DNA from: Candidatus Parepulonipiscium sp. PG-Nuni2H_MBin01
Lineage (GTDB): Bacteria; Bacillota; Clostridia; Lachnospirales; Cellulosilyticaceae
DNA length: 64,000 nt
Reading direction: 5' to 3'
Assembly (NCBI GenBank): GCA_001994995.1
Contig: MDJM01000078.1
Span: 1 to 64,000, forward strand
A program made the translations under genes and the position numbers. The notes under the pieces were generated by a model. It saw only the letters and a list, made by a program, of their open reading frames with translations, had not been told where the DNA came from and made no database searches. This document shows, piece by piece, positions 36,233-45,746 of this stretch. Within the stretch, counting starts at the first letter, position 1, and the number at the start of each line of letters is the position of its first letter.

Positions 36233-38268
36233 CCTATACTCACCATTCCTATAGATTGTATTTCAACGCTTTGTGCAATTTCATTATAAGAAATTACAAT
36301 TAAGTCCGGTACATATTGTTTTGTCAGTTGTTTAAAGTAAATTCTTACAATTGGTGATGTTAGTATTATAGGAGCCAAGCCTATAGAGGTTAACTTAGTA
36401 ATTTCTTTCTTTAATCTAACAACAATTTTTTGTAATACTTGCGGTTCTAGTGATACATAAGAACCTTGCTCAGTATGTTGTACACTGTTCATTATCATTT
36501 GTTCTATAGCTGGGTCTAAAGTTATGACTTGATTAGTTGGATTGTTAAACACCCTTTTTGAAATAGCACGCGCCATTCCCTGTCTTACATATTCAGTCAG
36601 TACATCAGTATCCCTTATAGATGTTGCGTAATCTGCCAACGTTTCACAAATAGTAGCTAAATCACGAATTGAAATTCCTTCACTTAATAAATTAGCCAAT
36701 ACCTTTTGAACATCCCCTAAACTTAATAACTTAGGTGTAAGCTCTGCAATAAGAGCGGCATTATTCTCAGCAATATTATTAAGCAATGACTGAGTATCCT
36801 GGCGAGTAAGAAGCTCTGCTAAATGAGCCCTAATAACCTCAGTAAGATGAGTTGCAATAATCGAAGGACCATCAACAACCGTATAACCACGCATTTCAGC
36901 CCTTTCTCGTTGTGATTCATTAATCCAAAGAGCTGGTAACCCAAACGCTGGTTCAATTGTATCTATACCTTCAACTTCTTCCTCAACATAACCTGGGTTC
37001 ATAGCCATATAATGGTCAAATAAAATTTCACTCTTAGCAACTTCAACTCCACGGATTTTAATACTATAAGCATTAGGTGGTAACTGAATATTATCTCGAA
37101 GCCTAATAATAGGAACAATAGTACCAAGCTCTATAGCAATTTGTCGTCTAATCATAACAACCCTATCAAGAAGGTCGCCACCCTGATTAACATCAGCAAG
37201 CGGAATAATACCATAGCCAAACTCTAACTCAATAGGGTCAACTTGAAGTAAACTAACCACATTTTCAGGCTTACGTATTTCTTCTGCGGCCTCCTCATCA
37301 GTAGTAATCTCAGATTCAACCTCTTCAACCTTTTCACGATTAGCTAGGTTACGTGCAATAATAAGCCAAACAATACTCACTGGTAGTGTAATAGAAAGTC
37401 CAATTGGAGTAAATGCACCAAGTGCAATTAAAACACCAGCCACTAAATATAAAACAAGTGGAGAATATACAAGTTGACCCATAATAGCTGTACTCATAGA
37501 ATCATCTTGTTGAGTTTTAGTAACAAGTACACCTGTAGCAGTTGAGATAAACAGCGCTGGAATAGCACTTACAAGTCCATCACCAATAGTCAGAATTGTA
37601 TATGTACTAAGCGCGTCACTAAACTCCATGTCCTTAGATACCATACCAATTACAAGCCCTGCAATAATATTTATAAAAGAAATTAAAATACCCGCAATAG
37701 CATCGTTTTTTACGAATTTAGAGGCCCCGTCCATTGCCCCGAAGAAACTAGCCTCATCTTGAATTTTCTTACGCCTTACTTTAGCCATCTCTTCATCAAT
37801 GAATCCAGAGTTTAAGTCAGCATCAATTGCCATTTGTTTACCAGGCATAGCGTCTAGTGTAAACCTAGCTGAAACCTCTGCAACCCTCTCAGAACCTTTA
37901 GTTATAACCATAAAGTTAACAATTGAAATAATTATAAATATGATAACCCCAATAACTAGGTCACCATTTGAAACGAATATGCCAAATGCCTCCACTACAG
38001 GACCAGCATTAGCTTCTGTTAGGATAAGCCTCGTTGAAGCTATATTTAATCCTAATCTAAATATCGTTGTTATTAGAAGCATGGTTGGAAATAGCGATAA
38101 ATCCAATGATTCCTTAGAAAATAGCGAACTAAGCAAAATCATTGACCCTATCGAAATATTTATTATTAAAAATATACTCAGTACTTGCTCTGGTAGCGGT
38201 ACCATAATTAACGCCAAAATCGCTACGACGAAAATACCAAGTATTGCATCTCCCGATCTCGCCAACAT
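36229..38268 (-). CDS. flhA: Flagellar export gate protein FlhA
   Basis: 679 residues, normal length. Eight N-terminal membrane helices (to about 310) are followed by the cytoplasmic substrate-docking domain. The FHIPEP signature 'RFTLDAMPGKQMAIDADLNS' is intact, as is 'GFIDEEMAKVRR'. AGGAGG lies before the ATG. It is downstream of the short FlhB-like gene and overlaps flhF. Confidence 0.97.
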   Translation of the reverse strand: MLARSGDAILGIFVVAILALIMVPLPEQVLSIFLIINISIGSMILLSSLFSKESLDLSLFPTMLLITTIFRLGLNIASTRLILTEANAGPVVEAFGIFVSNGDLVIGVIIFIIISIVNFMVITKGSERVAEVSARFTLDAMPGKQMAIDADLNSGFIDEEMAKVRRKKIQDEASFFGAMDGASKFVKNDAIAGILISFINIIAGLVIGMVSKDMEFSDALSTYTILTIGDGLVSAIPALFISTATGVLVTKTQQDDSMSTAIMGQLVYSPLVLYLVAGVLIALGAFTPIGLSITLPVSIVWLIIARNLANREKVEEVESEITTDEEAAEEIRKPENVVSLLQVDPIELEFGYGIIPLADVNQGGDLLDRVVMIRRQIAIELGTIVPIIRLRDNIQLPPNAYSIKIRGVEVAKSEILFDHYMAMNPGYVEEEVEGIDTIEPAFGLPALWINESQRERAEMRGYTVVDGPSIIATHLTEVIRAHLAELLTRQDTQSLLNNIAENNAALIAELTPKLLSLGDVQKVLANLLSEGISIRDLATICETLADYATSIRDTDVLTEYVRQGMARAISKRVFNNPTNQVITLDPAIEQMIMNSVQHTEQGSYVSLEPQVLQKIVVRLKKEITKLTSIGLAPIILTSPIVRIYFKQLTKQYVPDLIVISYNEIAQSVEIQSIGMVSIG

Positions 38269-38310
38269 TGAGAGCTACCTCCTGTTTATCGAATTTGTGC
38301 TATCCCCCAA

Positions 38311-38553
38311 CTAAATCAATATATCTTCTACTAACCGATACAGGCTTACCGGAAGTTTTTTACCTGGCGCAACACAACAAAACAATGCATGTGCTAACGC
38401 TTCATCCTCATGTATCCTAATATCAGCCCCAGCTATCTCTCTAATTTTATTACCCATATTGCCCATCCCTCTTGATATTACCATTGGTGCAACACCTTTA
38501 TCATATTGGATGTTTACAATATAACGACCCCCTACAATAACTAAATCCTTCAT
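38311..38553 (-). CDS. Short FlhB-like protein (C-terminal domain only)
   Basis: 80 residues that match only the cytoplasmic end of FlhB ('GVAPMVISRGMGNMGNKIRE', 'EDEALAHAL'). The NPTH autocleavage site is missing and the membrane part is absent. Such short proteins (YlqH/FlhX) occur in many Firmicutes, usually away from flhB; here the gene is between flhB and flhA, suggesting that it works in export, perhaps as an extra substrate-specificity switch. AGGGGG precedes the ATG. Confidence 0.85.
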   Translation of the reverse strand: MKDLVIVGGRYIVNIQYDKGVAPMVISRGMGNMGNKIREIAGADIRIHEDEALAHALFCCVAPGKKLPVSLYRLVEDILI

Positions 38554-38603
38554 AAAACAACCCCCTCTACAGCCTGACCACTTTCTTTTAATAAGATAAC
38601 AGT

Positions 38604-39701
38604 CTACCCTACAGTTCCCTCTAATTGATATACCAGTGCTAAAATTTCAGCAACAGCTTGATACAATTCCGGAGGGATTGCATTATCTATATCTACAGTG
38701 TAATACAAAGTACGTGCTAATGGTTTATTCTCAATAATATGAACTCCATTATCTCTAGCAATTTCTTTAATCCTCTCTGCCATAAGGTTAACACCTTTAG
38801 CTACAACAACAGGAGCAATTCCCTGCTCTCTATCATAGTGAATGGCAATCGCATAGTGAGTTGGGTTAGTAATAATAACGTCTGCTTCTGGAACAGCTTG
38901 CATCATACGTCGCATAGACATCTCTCGCATTTTCTGACGGATTTTTCCTTTAATCTGTGGATCCCCTTCAGACTGCTTATGTTCATCTTTAACATCTTGC
39001 TTAGTCATTTTTAAGCTATCCTCATGTTTATACTTTTGATACGCATAGTCAGCTGCTGCAATAAATAAATATGCACCACCAACAGTCAAACCAACCCTAC
39101 CTACTATACTAGCAACATAAATCATAACTTGCTCTAGGCTCATATCATAGAATGTAAAAAAATAAGGGATTTCACCTAATATGGTGTTTAGGTATATTGC
39201 ACCTAAGAAAGCCACTTTTAAAATGGCTTTTCCAAGCTCAAATAACGAGTTAGGTGATACAATTTTCTTTAGTCCTTGTAATGGATTCATCTTACTGAAT
39301 TTAGGAGCCATAGGCTTAAATGTAAAAAACCATCCTGTCTGAAGTATGGATACCGCTAATGCCAGGATAAATAGCATTAAGAACACTAATCCATTAATTA
39401 AAAGTACGGCTACCAAAGCGTCAGCAACTACATGCAAAAATTGTGTTAATTTAAAATCCCTAACAATCATAGGTATTTGTGCAAAAATATTACGAAAGTT
39501 ATCTAGACAACTAATGAAATATCTTTCAGCGAAAACTTGCATAAGTGCAAAATAACTTACAAGTAATACAGCAGTATTTAATTCCTGACTTTTTGCAACT
39601 TGCCCTTGCTCACGTGCCTTCTCTCGCTTTTTTGATGTAGCAGATTCTGTTCTACCTTCCGAGGCAGCTGAGGCGAAATATTGTAAGTCTAAGGCAATCA
39701 T
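38604..39701 (-). CDS. flhB: Flagellar export switch protein FlhB
   Basis: 365 residues from the ATG at 39701, with AGGAG 4-5 bases upstream (an in-frame GTG 15 bases earlier lacks a site). Four membrane helices, then the cytoplasmic domain with the self-cleaving 'ITNPTHYAIAIHYD' that switches export from hook to filament proteins. 'YFASAASEGRTESATSKKR' is the usual N-terminal tail. Confidence 0.95.
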   Translation of the reverse strand: MIALDLQYFASAASEGRTESATSKKREKAREQGQVAKSQELNTAVLLVSYFALMQVFAERYFISCLDNFRNIFAQIPMIVRDFKLTQFLHVVADALVAVLLINGLVFLMLFILALAVSILQTGWFFTFKPMAPKFSKMNPLQGLKKIVSPNSLFELGKAILKVAFLGAIYLNTILGEIPYFFTFYDMSLEQVMIYVASIVGRVGLTVGGAYLFIAAADYAYQKYKHEDSLKMTKQDVKDEHKQSEGDPQIKGKIRQKMREMSMRRMMQAVPEADVIITNPTHYAIAIHYDREQGIAPVVVAKGVNLMAERIKEIARDNGVHIIENKPLARTLYYTVDIDNAIPPELYQAVAEILALVYQLEGTVG

Positions 39702-39757
39702 ATAACTCCTAGTCACTATACACCATCCTTTAGCAAAATATTACTAAATCCCCTACC

Positions 39758-40549
39758 TTAATAAGGTGTTGGCATTAATCCTTTTAACACATTAAAAAAA
39801 TTATTGCGTAGTAATTCTATTACTAAATCAAAGTAAAATGGCATTATATTAACTAATACTATCAACATAGTCAGCATTAATAATAGCTTAAGTGGTAAAC
39901 CGATTACAAACATGTTCATCTGTGGTGCCGCTCTTGCCAGTACACCCAGACCAACATCCACTATAAGAATTACCCCTACTAGTGGTGCTGATAATTTAAA
40001 TCCGATTTCAAAAAACATTGCAACTGCATCGAGTATTGTACCTACTATCTCAGGATTAAACATCGCACTACCAATAGGCAAATATTCAAAAGTTTTTACT
40101 AGTGCCACTATAAACCAATGGTAACCTCCTGATAAAATAAATACCATTGAAAATGATAAGGTAAAAAGTCTACCTAATAATGGTATTTGTGATGCAGTTG
40201 TTGGGTCATAGAATGTACTCATCGATAACCCACCTTGGTTTGATAGCAATTGTCCAGTCCAGTTAAATATCTGAAAAAATATTAGCATAGAAAATCCAAT
40301 TGCTGTTCCAACTAATATTTCCTTTATTAGTAGCAAAGTATAACTAATTAAACTGCCAGTATATCCTACTACCTCAAAAGGAACAGTAAAGAATACTATC
40401 ATCGTTAAAGTGGTTATAATTCCACCAACAGCTAATGCTGGTACTTTTGTTTCTAATACTATTGGAAGCATTGTTATTGTTGCAATTAATCTGCAAAATA
40501 TAAGCAACCATATATCAGTATGTGCGTATAAGTCTAACAAACTCTCCAT
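39758..40549 (-). CDS. fliR: Flagellar export gate protein FliR
   Basis: 263 residues, six membrane helices. FliR forms one subunit of the FliPQR export gate. Conserved features are 'GQLLSNQGGLSMSTFYDPTT' and 'RAAPQMNMFVIGLPLKLLL'. GGGGGGATA precedes the ATG. It is 10 bases downstream of fliQ. Confidence 0.95.
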   Translation of the reverse strand: MESLLDLYAHTDIWLLIFCRLIATITMLPIVLETKVPALAVGGIITTLTMIVFFTVPFEVVGYTGSLISYTLLLIKEILVGTAIGFSMLIFFQIFNWTGQLLSNQGGLSMSTFYDPTTASQIPLLGRLFTLSFSMVFILSGGYHWFIVALVKTFEYLPIGSAMFNPEIVGTILDAVAMFFEIGFKLSAPLVGVILIVDVGLGVLARAAPQMNMFVIGLPLKLLLMLTMLIVLVNIMPFYFDLVIELLRNNFFNVLKGLMPTPY

Positions 40550-40559
40550 AATATCCCCC

Positions 40560-40826
40560 CTATACTAGGTAGATCGAAAATTTGTCAACCATCACACTAA
40601 TAAATGTTGTTAATTTTGCTATCATCCATGGCCCAAATATAATTAGTGCACCAAATACACATACGATTTTCGGCACGAATGTTAATGTCTGTTCTTGAAT
40701 TGATGTTGCTGTCTGGAATATACTTATTGTTAAACCTATTACTAATGCTACTAGTAGTAACGGTGCTGCAACTTGTATCATTAATAAAATCGCTTCTCTC
40801 ATTGCGTCCACTATAAGCTGTTGCAT
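40560..40826 (-). CDS. fliQ: Flagellar export gate protein FliQ
   Basis: 88 residues, two membrane helices, typical length. 'LTISIFQTATSIQEQTLTFV' and 'PKIV' are the family marks. GGAGTGAGG lies before the ATG. Four copies wrap the FliP pentamer in the export gate. Confidence 0.95.
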   Translation of the reverse strand: MQQLIVDAMREAILLMIQVAAPLLLVALVIGLTISIFQTATSIQEQTLTFVPKIVCVFGALIIFGPWMIAKLTTFISVMVDKFSIYLV

Positions 40827-40841
40827 GAGACCTCACTCCTT

Positions 40842-41513
40842 TTATCTGAAAGTTTCTAACAGTTCACCTATTATTAAGTGCCAACCGTCTACAATAATAA
40901 AAAGTAATATTTTAAATGGTAGTGAAATCATAGCTGGCGGTAACATCATCATACCCATTGCCATAAGCGTAGAGGCAACAACCATATCTATTACAATAAA
41001 TGGAAGGTAAATCAAAAACCCTATAACAAATCCTGCTCTTATTTCATTAATTATAAAAGCAGGTACTACGACATACAATGGCAGTTGAGATAGTATGTCT
41101 GTTTCATCTTCAATTAGAGGTAAACCTGATAAATCCATAAATAGCTTAATATCTTCATCACGGGTTTGTCTTACCATAAACTCTTTTAAGGGTCTTGTTC
41201 CTAAATCCACAAATTGTTGTTGGGTAATTTCATTATTTTGATATGGGATTATCGCTTCTTGATTTATTTGTGTGAATATTGGGCTCATTATAAATAAAGT
41301 TAAGAATAACGCTAGGCCTATGACTATTTGATTAGGTGGCATTTGTTGAGTTCCCATTGCTGACTTTAGGAAGTATAACGAGATTATAAGCCTTGTAAAT
41401 GCCGTGGTCATAAGCAACATTGTTGGTAATAGGGCTAATAATGTTAGGAAAAATATGAGTTGTAAGCTTGTAGTATACTCCATCATGTCTGGTGTTAATA
41501 GGGTTTCAACCAT
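40842..41513 (-). CDS. fliP: Flagellar export gate protein FliP (short, no signal peptide)
   Basis: 223 residues from the ATG at 41513, which has AGGAG 7 bases upstream; a longer reading from 41546 has no site. 'TTAFTRLIISLYFLKSAMGT' and 'QMPPNQIVIGLALFLT' are canonical. Most FliP proteins carry a cleaved N-terminal signal peptide before this point; here only about 13 residues precede the first membrane helix. The first 8 bases overlap the end of fliO. Confidence 0.93.
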   Translation of the reverse strand: MVETLLTPDMMEYTTSLQLIFFLTLLALLPTMLLMTTAFTRLIISLYFLKSAMGTQQMPPNQIVIGLALFLTLFIMSPIFTQINQEAIIPYQNNEITQQQFVDLGTRPLKEFMVRQTRDEDIKLFMDLSGLPLIEDETDILSQLPLYVVVPAFIINEIRAGFVIGFLIYLPFIVIDMVVASTLMAMGMMMLPPAMISLPFKILLFIIVDGWHLIIGELLETFR

Positions 41514-41784
41514 TCTTTTTCTCCTGTAATTTAATGTTGATGTCATCTAATTTTGTGCAATAGTTTAATTTTTCTTTAGTTCCACTTAATAAGTGGTAAT
41601 CTTCTCCTATCCGTACAATGTAGAGATATTGGTTAAATGCAATAGGAAGAGCTTCTATAATTTGCATGTTTTTCTGCCCTACCCCTTGCATTTTAAATCT
41701 TGTAAAACCTTTAGTAAAATATAAAGCTGTTAATACCACTACTATAAAACTTACTAGGAAAAAAGTTAGTTCAACAAATTCCAT
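41506..41784 (-). CDS. fliO: Flagellar assembly protein FliO
   Basis: 92 residues. One N-terminal membrane helix, then the short cytoplasmic domain with 'QIIEALPIAFNQYLYIVRIG', the beta motif of FliO/FliZ proteins. It helps assemble FliP. The ribosome binding site is weak; translation may depend on cheY just upstream (3 bases). Confidence 0.8.
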   Translation of the reverse strand: MEFVELTFFLVSFIVVVLTALYFTKGFTRFKMQGVGQKNMQIIEALPIAFNQYLYIVRIGEDYHLLSGTKEKLNYCTKLDDINIKLQEKKNG

Positions 41785-41787
41785 TTA

Positions 41788-42150
41788 CTAACCAATTACT
41801 TTTTTAATTGCTTCAATAATACGGTCAGCCTGGAATGGCTTTACTATAAAGTCTTTTGCTCCAGATTGAATTGCCTCTATAACCATTGCTTGTTGACCCA
41901 TTGCAGAACACATTACCACTTTAGCATTTGCATCAAACTCTTTAATTTGTTTTACAGCCTGAATTCCATCAACTTCTGGCATTGTTATATCCATTAGAAC
42001 AAGATCAGGAGATAATTCTTTGTACTTAGCAACCGCTACTGCACCATTTTCAGCCTCTCCTGCTACTTCATAACCATTCTTTGTTATTATATCCTTAATC
42101 ATCATTCTCATAAAAGCTGCGTCGTCTACAACTAAAATTCTTTGTGCCAT
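41788..42150 (-). CDS. cheY: Chemotaxis response regulator CheY
   Basis: 120 residues, a single receiver domain. Acidic pocket D9, D10, phospho-acceptor D54 ('LVLMDITMP'), a serine in 'MCSAMGQ' and the lysine of 'FIVKPF'. Phosphorylated by CheA and acting on FliM/FliY. AAAGGAAAG before the ATG. It is placed between fliY and fliO as in Bacillus. Confidence 0.97.
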   Translation of the reverse strand: MAQRILVVDDAAFMRMMIKDIITKNGYEVAGEAENGAVAVAKYKELSPDLVLMDITMPEVDGIQAVKQIKEFDANAKVVMCSAMGQQAMVIEAIQSGAKDFIVKPFQADRIIEAIKKVIG

Positions 42151-42174
42151 TTTCTTATCTTTCCTTTCTAATTT

Positions 42175-43464
42175 CTATATCCTATTTTCAGGTTTGATTA
42201 TATTAGTAACCCTGATACCAAAGTTTTCGTCTATAACTACAACCTCACCACTGGCAATAAATTTACCATTTACTAATATATCAATTGGTTCTCCTACTAG
42301 CTTATCTAACTCTACTATACTGCCTTCTCCAAATTCAAGTATCTCTCTAATCTTTTTCTTAGTTCTCCCTAATTCAACGGATACTTCTAATGATACATCC
42401 ATTAAGATGCCGATATTTTCAGCTGATGGTGGCATAATGTTGGTATGGAATGTTTGGAATTGGGGCATTTGAGCCTGAACATTCGGCATTTCATAGTCCC
42501 CTTGACCTCCACCTCCTTGCATTTGTCCCATCATTTGTTGTTGCTGCATCATCTGTTGCATCATCATTTGCTGCATCATAGGATCCATCATTGGTTGCCC
42601 TGCTTGCTGTCCTGTCATAGGATCCATCATTGGCTGGTTCATCATTGGTTGATTCATCATAGGCTGAGCTTGAGCTGAGATTGGATCAATTCCAGCTTCC
42701 CCTGGCATTACTGTTTCAGGCATTGGCTCTGGTGGTGGAGCAGCAGCCGGAGTTGGTGGAGGTGGTGGAGGAGGTGGTGGTGCAGTTGGTTCATCACCCA
42801 TCATACCATTAAATAGATTATCTACCAAACTCTTAGCAAAGCTTATGGGTAAAATCTGCATAAGTTCACTATCAATAATGTTTTCTAAAATTTGCATTCT
42901 AAAAGCTATTTTTACAATAGTTTTTTCGTCCCCTATTAAATTCTTAAGAGTATCACTAGCAGCCTCTAGTTGAACTGCATTAGGTGGTGAGATGTCTATC
43001 ATCTTATTAAACACCTGTGATAATGAAGTGGATGATGAACCAATCATTTGGTTCATAGCCTCTGAAATTGCACTTAAGTGCAGTTCATTTAATTCATCCC
43101 CGCTATCATCACCAGAGCCACCCATCATTAAATCTGTAATTACTCTTACGTCCCTTTTTTGTAGAATTAATAGATTCGTACCTGAAAGCCCGACAGTATA
43201 GTCTACAGATGTCGCTACCATATCATCTGTTATTGATTGTTCCAACTCATCTGCACTTAAAATTGTAACTTTTGGTGTAGTTATCATTACCCTGTGGTTT
43301 AGCAGTGCAAATAAGGTGGTAGCAGCGGTACCCATACTTATGTTTCCTATTTCTCCAAGGGCATCAATCTCTTCTGGGGTTAGTAAACTCTCTGGCTCAT
43401 CATCATCTGATGAACCACCCAGTAGTGCATTAATTTCCTCTTGAGAAAGCATATCTCCTGGCAT
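42175..43464 (-). CDS. fliY: FliY: C-ring protein with a CheC-type phosphatase and FliN end
   Basis: 429 residues. The N-terminus 'MLSQEEINALLGG' is the CheY-P-binding peptide also seen in FliM. A CheC-like phosphatase domain follows (about 25-215, with 'EIGNISMGTAATTLFALLN' and 'SEAMNQMIGSSSTSLSQV'), then a Pro-run and a Met/Gln-rich linker (about 220-330), and a FliN domain at the end ('MDVSLEVSVELGRTKKKIRE'). The linker holds about 20 Met in 60 residues. The start ATG shares one base with the fliM stop. Confidence 0.95.
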   Translation of the reverse strand: MPGDMLSQEEINALLGGSSDDDEPESLLTPEEIDALGEIGNISMGTAATTLFALLNHRVMITTPKVTILSADELEQSITDDMVATSVDYTVGLSGTNLLILQKRDVRVITDLMMGGSGDDSGDELNELHLSAISEAMNQMIGSSSTSLSQVFNKMIDISPPNAVQLEAASDTLKNLIGDEKTIVKIAFRMQILENIIDSELMQILPISFAKSLVDNLFNGMMGDEPTAPPPPPPPPPTPAAAPPPEPMPETVMPGEAGIDPISAQAQPMMNQPMMNQPMMDPMTGQQAGQPMMDPMMQQMMMQQMMQQQQMMGQMQGGGGQGDYEMPNVQAQMPQFQTFHTNIMPPSAENIGILMDVSLEVSVELGRTKKKIREILEFGEGSIVELDKLVGEPIDILVNGKFIASGEVVVIDENFGIRVTNIIKPENRI

Positions 43465-44450
43465 TAATCGTCCTCCTTACGTAAAATCTCTTTTATTTGT
43501 ACTGCGGATTTGTTTTTATAAACCCCGGGACTTACTTTAAATTTTAACACATTACCTACATAAAAATCAATATAACTATTAATTTCTCTATCCAGCATTA
43601 TTACATCATCTACCTCAAGTTGTAAAAACTCACGTACAGTCATTGTTGTAGTGCCAAGCACAGCTCTTAGAGGGATGTTCGTCCTTTTTAGTAGAGCCTC
43701 TACATTTTTATCTACGCGAATTTCGTCGCTATCGTTCCCACTCTGGAAACGGAACCTTGTGTTGATTTTGTCCATTACTGGTTCTATTACTATGTGCGGT
43801 ATACATAAATTCATTAGCCCTTCAATTCCACCGAATGCTATGTTAAAAGTTACTAGGGCTACCATTTCATTTGGTGCGATTAGATTAATAAACTGAGAGT
43901 TTGTTTCGATTTTATTAAGTCTAGGTCTCATCTCGATAACATTTTCCCAGGGTTCCCTCAATAAGGATACCATTTTTTGTACAATTTTGTCTAGTATCGT
44001 ACTCTCTATTGCGGTAAATTCGCGTATTTTTTCCATTCCCCTACCAGCTCCGCCTAAAATCCTTTCCATAAAAGCAAAACATAAATTAGGCGATAATTCT
44101 AACAACATGGGTCCTGTTAATGGTTTTACATCCAAGATAGCTAATACCACAGGGTTACTTAGTGAGTTATTAAACTCGGAGAAAGTCATAGCCTCTGCAC
44201 TTATTACTTGAACGGGTATACCTATCCTAAGGTAACCAGAGAGGTAGTTACTTACTAGCCTTGCATAATTTTCGCACATGATTTCCAATGTACGAAGATG
44301 CTCTCTTGAGAATTTTGCTGGCCTTGCAAAGTTATACTCCTTTACTGCCTGTTTCTTTTCTTCTTCCTGTATTTCCTTTACATCAATTTCGCCTGTTGTT
44401 AAGGCGTCAAATAGTGCGTCAATTTCATCTTGGGACAGTAGTTCGCTCAT
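43464..44450 (-). CDS. fliM: Flagellar switch protein FliM
   Basis: 328 residues. N-terminal CheY-binding peptide 'LSQDEIDALFDAL', middle CheC-like fold with 'EFNNSLSNPVVLAI', and a C-terminal FliN-like domain 'TTMTVREFLQLEVDDVIMLD'. Length is normal. GAGGAGGTG precedes the ATG. It ends by overlapping fliY by one base. Confidence 0.96.
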   Translation of the reverse strand: MSELLSQDEIDALFDALTTGEIDVKEIQEEEKKQAVKEYNFARPAKFSREHLRTLEIMCENYARLVSNYLSGYLRIGIPVQVISAEAMTFSEFNNSLSNPVVLAILDVKPLTGPMLLELSPNLCFAFMERILGGAGRGMEKIREFTAIESTILDKIVQKMVSLLREPWENVIEMRPRLNKIETNSQFINLIAPNEMVALVTFNIAFGGIEGLMNLCIPHIVIEPVMDKINTRFRFQSGNDSDEIRVDKNVEALLKRTNIPLRAVLGTTTMTVREFLQLEVDDVIMLDREINSYIDFYVGNVLKFKVSPGVYKNKSAVQIKEILRKEDD

Positions 44451-44482
44451 TGTTTCACCTCCTCAAGCATTAGAACTACTTT

Positions 44483-44959
44483 TTATTGTACGAGAAAGTC
44501 GTAAAAATATACTTCATAAATTATATCTGTTCCAAATAATGCATTTAAAGAATTTTTAATTTCTTCCCCTAGTCGTTTTCCAGCATCGTCTCCTGAAACT
44601 GATTCATAAGTCTGACTTCGGAATATCTCAATAATCTCATATCTTATTACTAAGGCTTTTTCTTCAAACCAACTAACAAAGTTACTGTATTGTTTACTGC
44701 TATCATCTACTCCTAGCGTTACACCAGCGCGTATTATACGACTTGAAGAACTACCAGTCCCTGATGATAAATTTGCCATAATGACTTCATCTATTGCCCA
44801 TATAGCTAAATTGTCTGGAACGTATTCAACTGTTTCGCCGGTATTTTCTCTATTTAAAATAGTCCATACAAAGAATCCTCCGCCTGCTACAGTCAATATT
44901 AATACGACCAGTATTACTATGATTATAATCTTAAACTTATTATCCAAAAAACTTCCCAC
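44483..44959 (-). CDS. fliL: Flagellar stator-associated protein FliL
   Basis: 158 residues if the GTG at 44959 is used; a TTG at 44947, four codons in, has GGTGGG at a better distance and may be the true start. One N-terminal membrane helix, then an extracytoplasmic SPFH-like domain ending 'DIIYEVYFYDFLVQ', the typical FliL tail. It strengthens stator units at high load. It lies between motB and fliM. Confidence 0.9.
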   Translation of the reverse strand: MGSFLDNKFKIIIIVILVVLILTVAGGGFFVWTILNRENTGETVEYVPDNLAIWAIDEVIMANLSSGTGSSSSRIIRAGVTLGVDDSSKQYSNFVSWFEEKALVIRYEIIEIFRSQTYESVSGDDAGKRLGEEIKNSLNALFGTDIIYEVYFYDFLVQ

Positions 44960-44968
44960 CTTTTTTTC

Positions 44969-45730
44969 CTATTTTATAACTTTTACTTCTACACGTCTAT
45001 TTTCAGCACGACCTTCGTCAGTATTATTATCAGCTACAGGATAGTATTCACCATATCCTTCAGCTGATACTCCATGTGGGTCAAAATCTAAATAATTAAT
45101 AAAATACTTAGCTACTGCTATTGCACGCGCAGCAGAAAGTTCCCAGTTACTAGGGAAAATGGCTGTACTAATAGGAACATTATCAGTATGTCCCTCGGCT
45201 CTTACATGATAACCTTGTTCTATATATGTTTTGATTTTTCCGCCAATCGTATCTAATACAGGTATACCAATGGTTTTAAGCTCTGCACTACCTGAATCAA
45301 AAAGCATTACATCCGCGAATGTTAATACAACCGCATCCCCATTTTGCTCTACTGATACTTTATGTTCTAATTCATTTTCAATAATAAATTCTTCTATCTC
45401 CTCCTTAATAGAGGCCATTTCTTCTTGTACTTGTGCATCGACTTGTGCTTCTACCATTGATATTAGTTCTTCAAGAACAGTCCTTTCGTCAGGTAAGTTT
45501 TCTACTCCCCCCCCTACCATACCAGTATCATTCATAAGAACTTCTCCACCATCTATAATGCCAGTGGAGCCATTAAATGAATTAATAAATGCCATAAATT
45601 GTTCAGCATCAAGGTCTGCCATTGCGAATAGTAGTACGAAGAAGCATAGTAGTAGTGTCATGAGGTCACTAAACGTTGCCATCCATGCGGGACTACCCTT
45701 CTTGGGCGGTGGTCCAGCTTTTTTTTCCAT
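44969..45730 (-). CDS. motB: Stator protein MotB (MotS/PomB-like)
   Basis: 253 residues. One N-terminal membrane helix with the ion-binding aspartate in 'WMATFSDLMTLLLCFFVLLF', a plug/linker region, and a C-terminal OmpA-like peptidoglycan-binding domain ('VRAEGHTDNVPI', 'LSAARAIAV', 'AEGYGEY'). The helix reads 'TFSDLMTLLL', closer to sodium-type MotS/PomB than to proton-type MotB, which usually read 'YADFMT'. That assignment is inference. AGGAGGAAT before the ATG. Confidence 0.95.
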   Translation of the reverse strand: MEKKAGPPPKKGSPAWMATFSDLMTLLLCFFVLLFAMADLDAEQFMAFINSFNGSTGIIDGGEVLMNDTGMVGGGVENLPDERTVLEELISMVEAQVDAQVQEEMASIKEEIEEFIIENELEHKVSVEQNGDAVVLTFADVMLFDSGSAELKTIGIPVLDTIGGKIKTYIEQGYHVRAEGHTDNVPISTAIFPSNWELSAARAIAVAKYFINYLDFDPHGVSAEGYGEYYPVADNNTDEGRAENRRVEVKVIK

Positions 45731-45746
45731 ACTAATTCCTCCTCAT

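Noticed and set aside
44945-44959. A firm start codon for fliL
   Set aside because: Both GTG at 44959 and TTG at 44947 are possible; spacing to GGTGGG favours TTG but the difference is small, so the longer form was annotated with a note.
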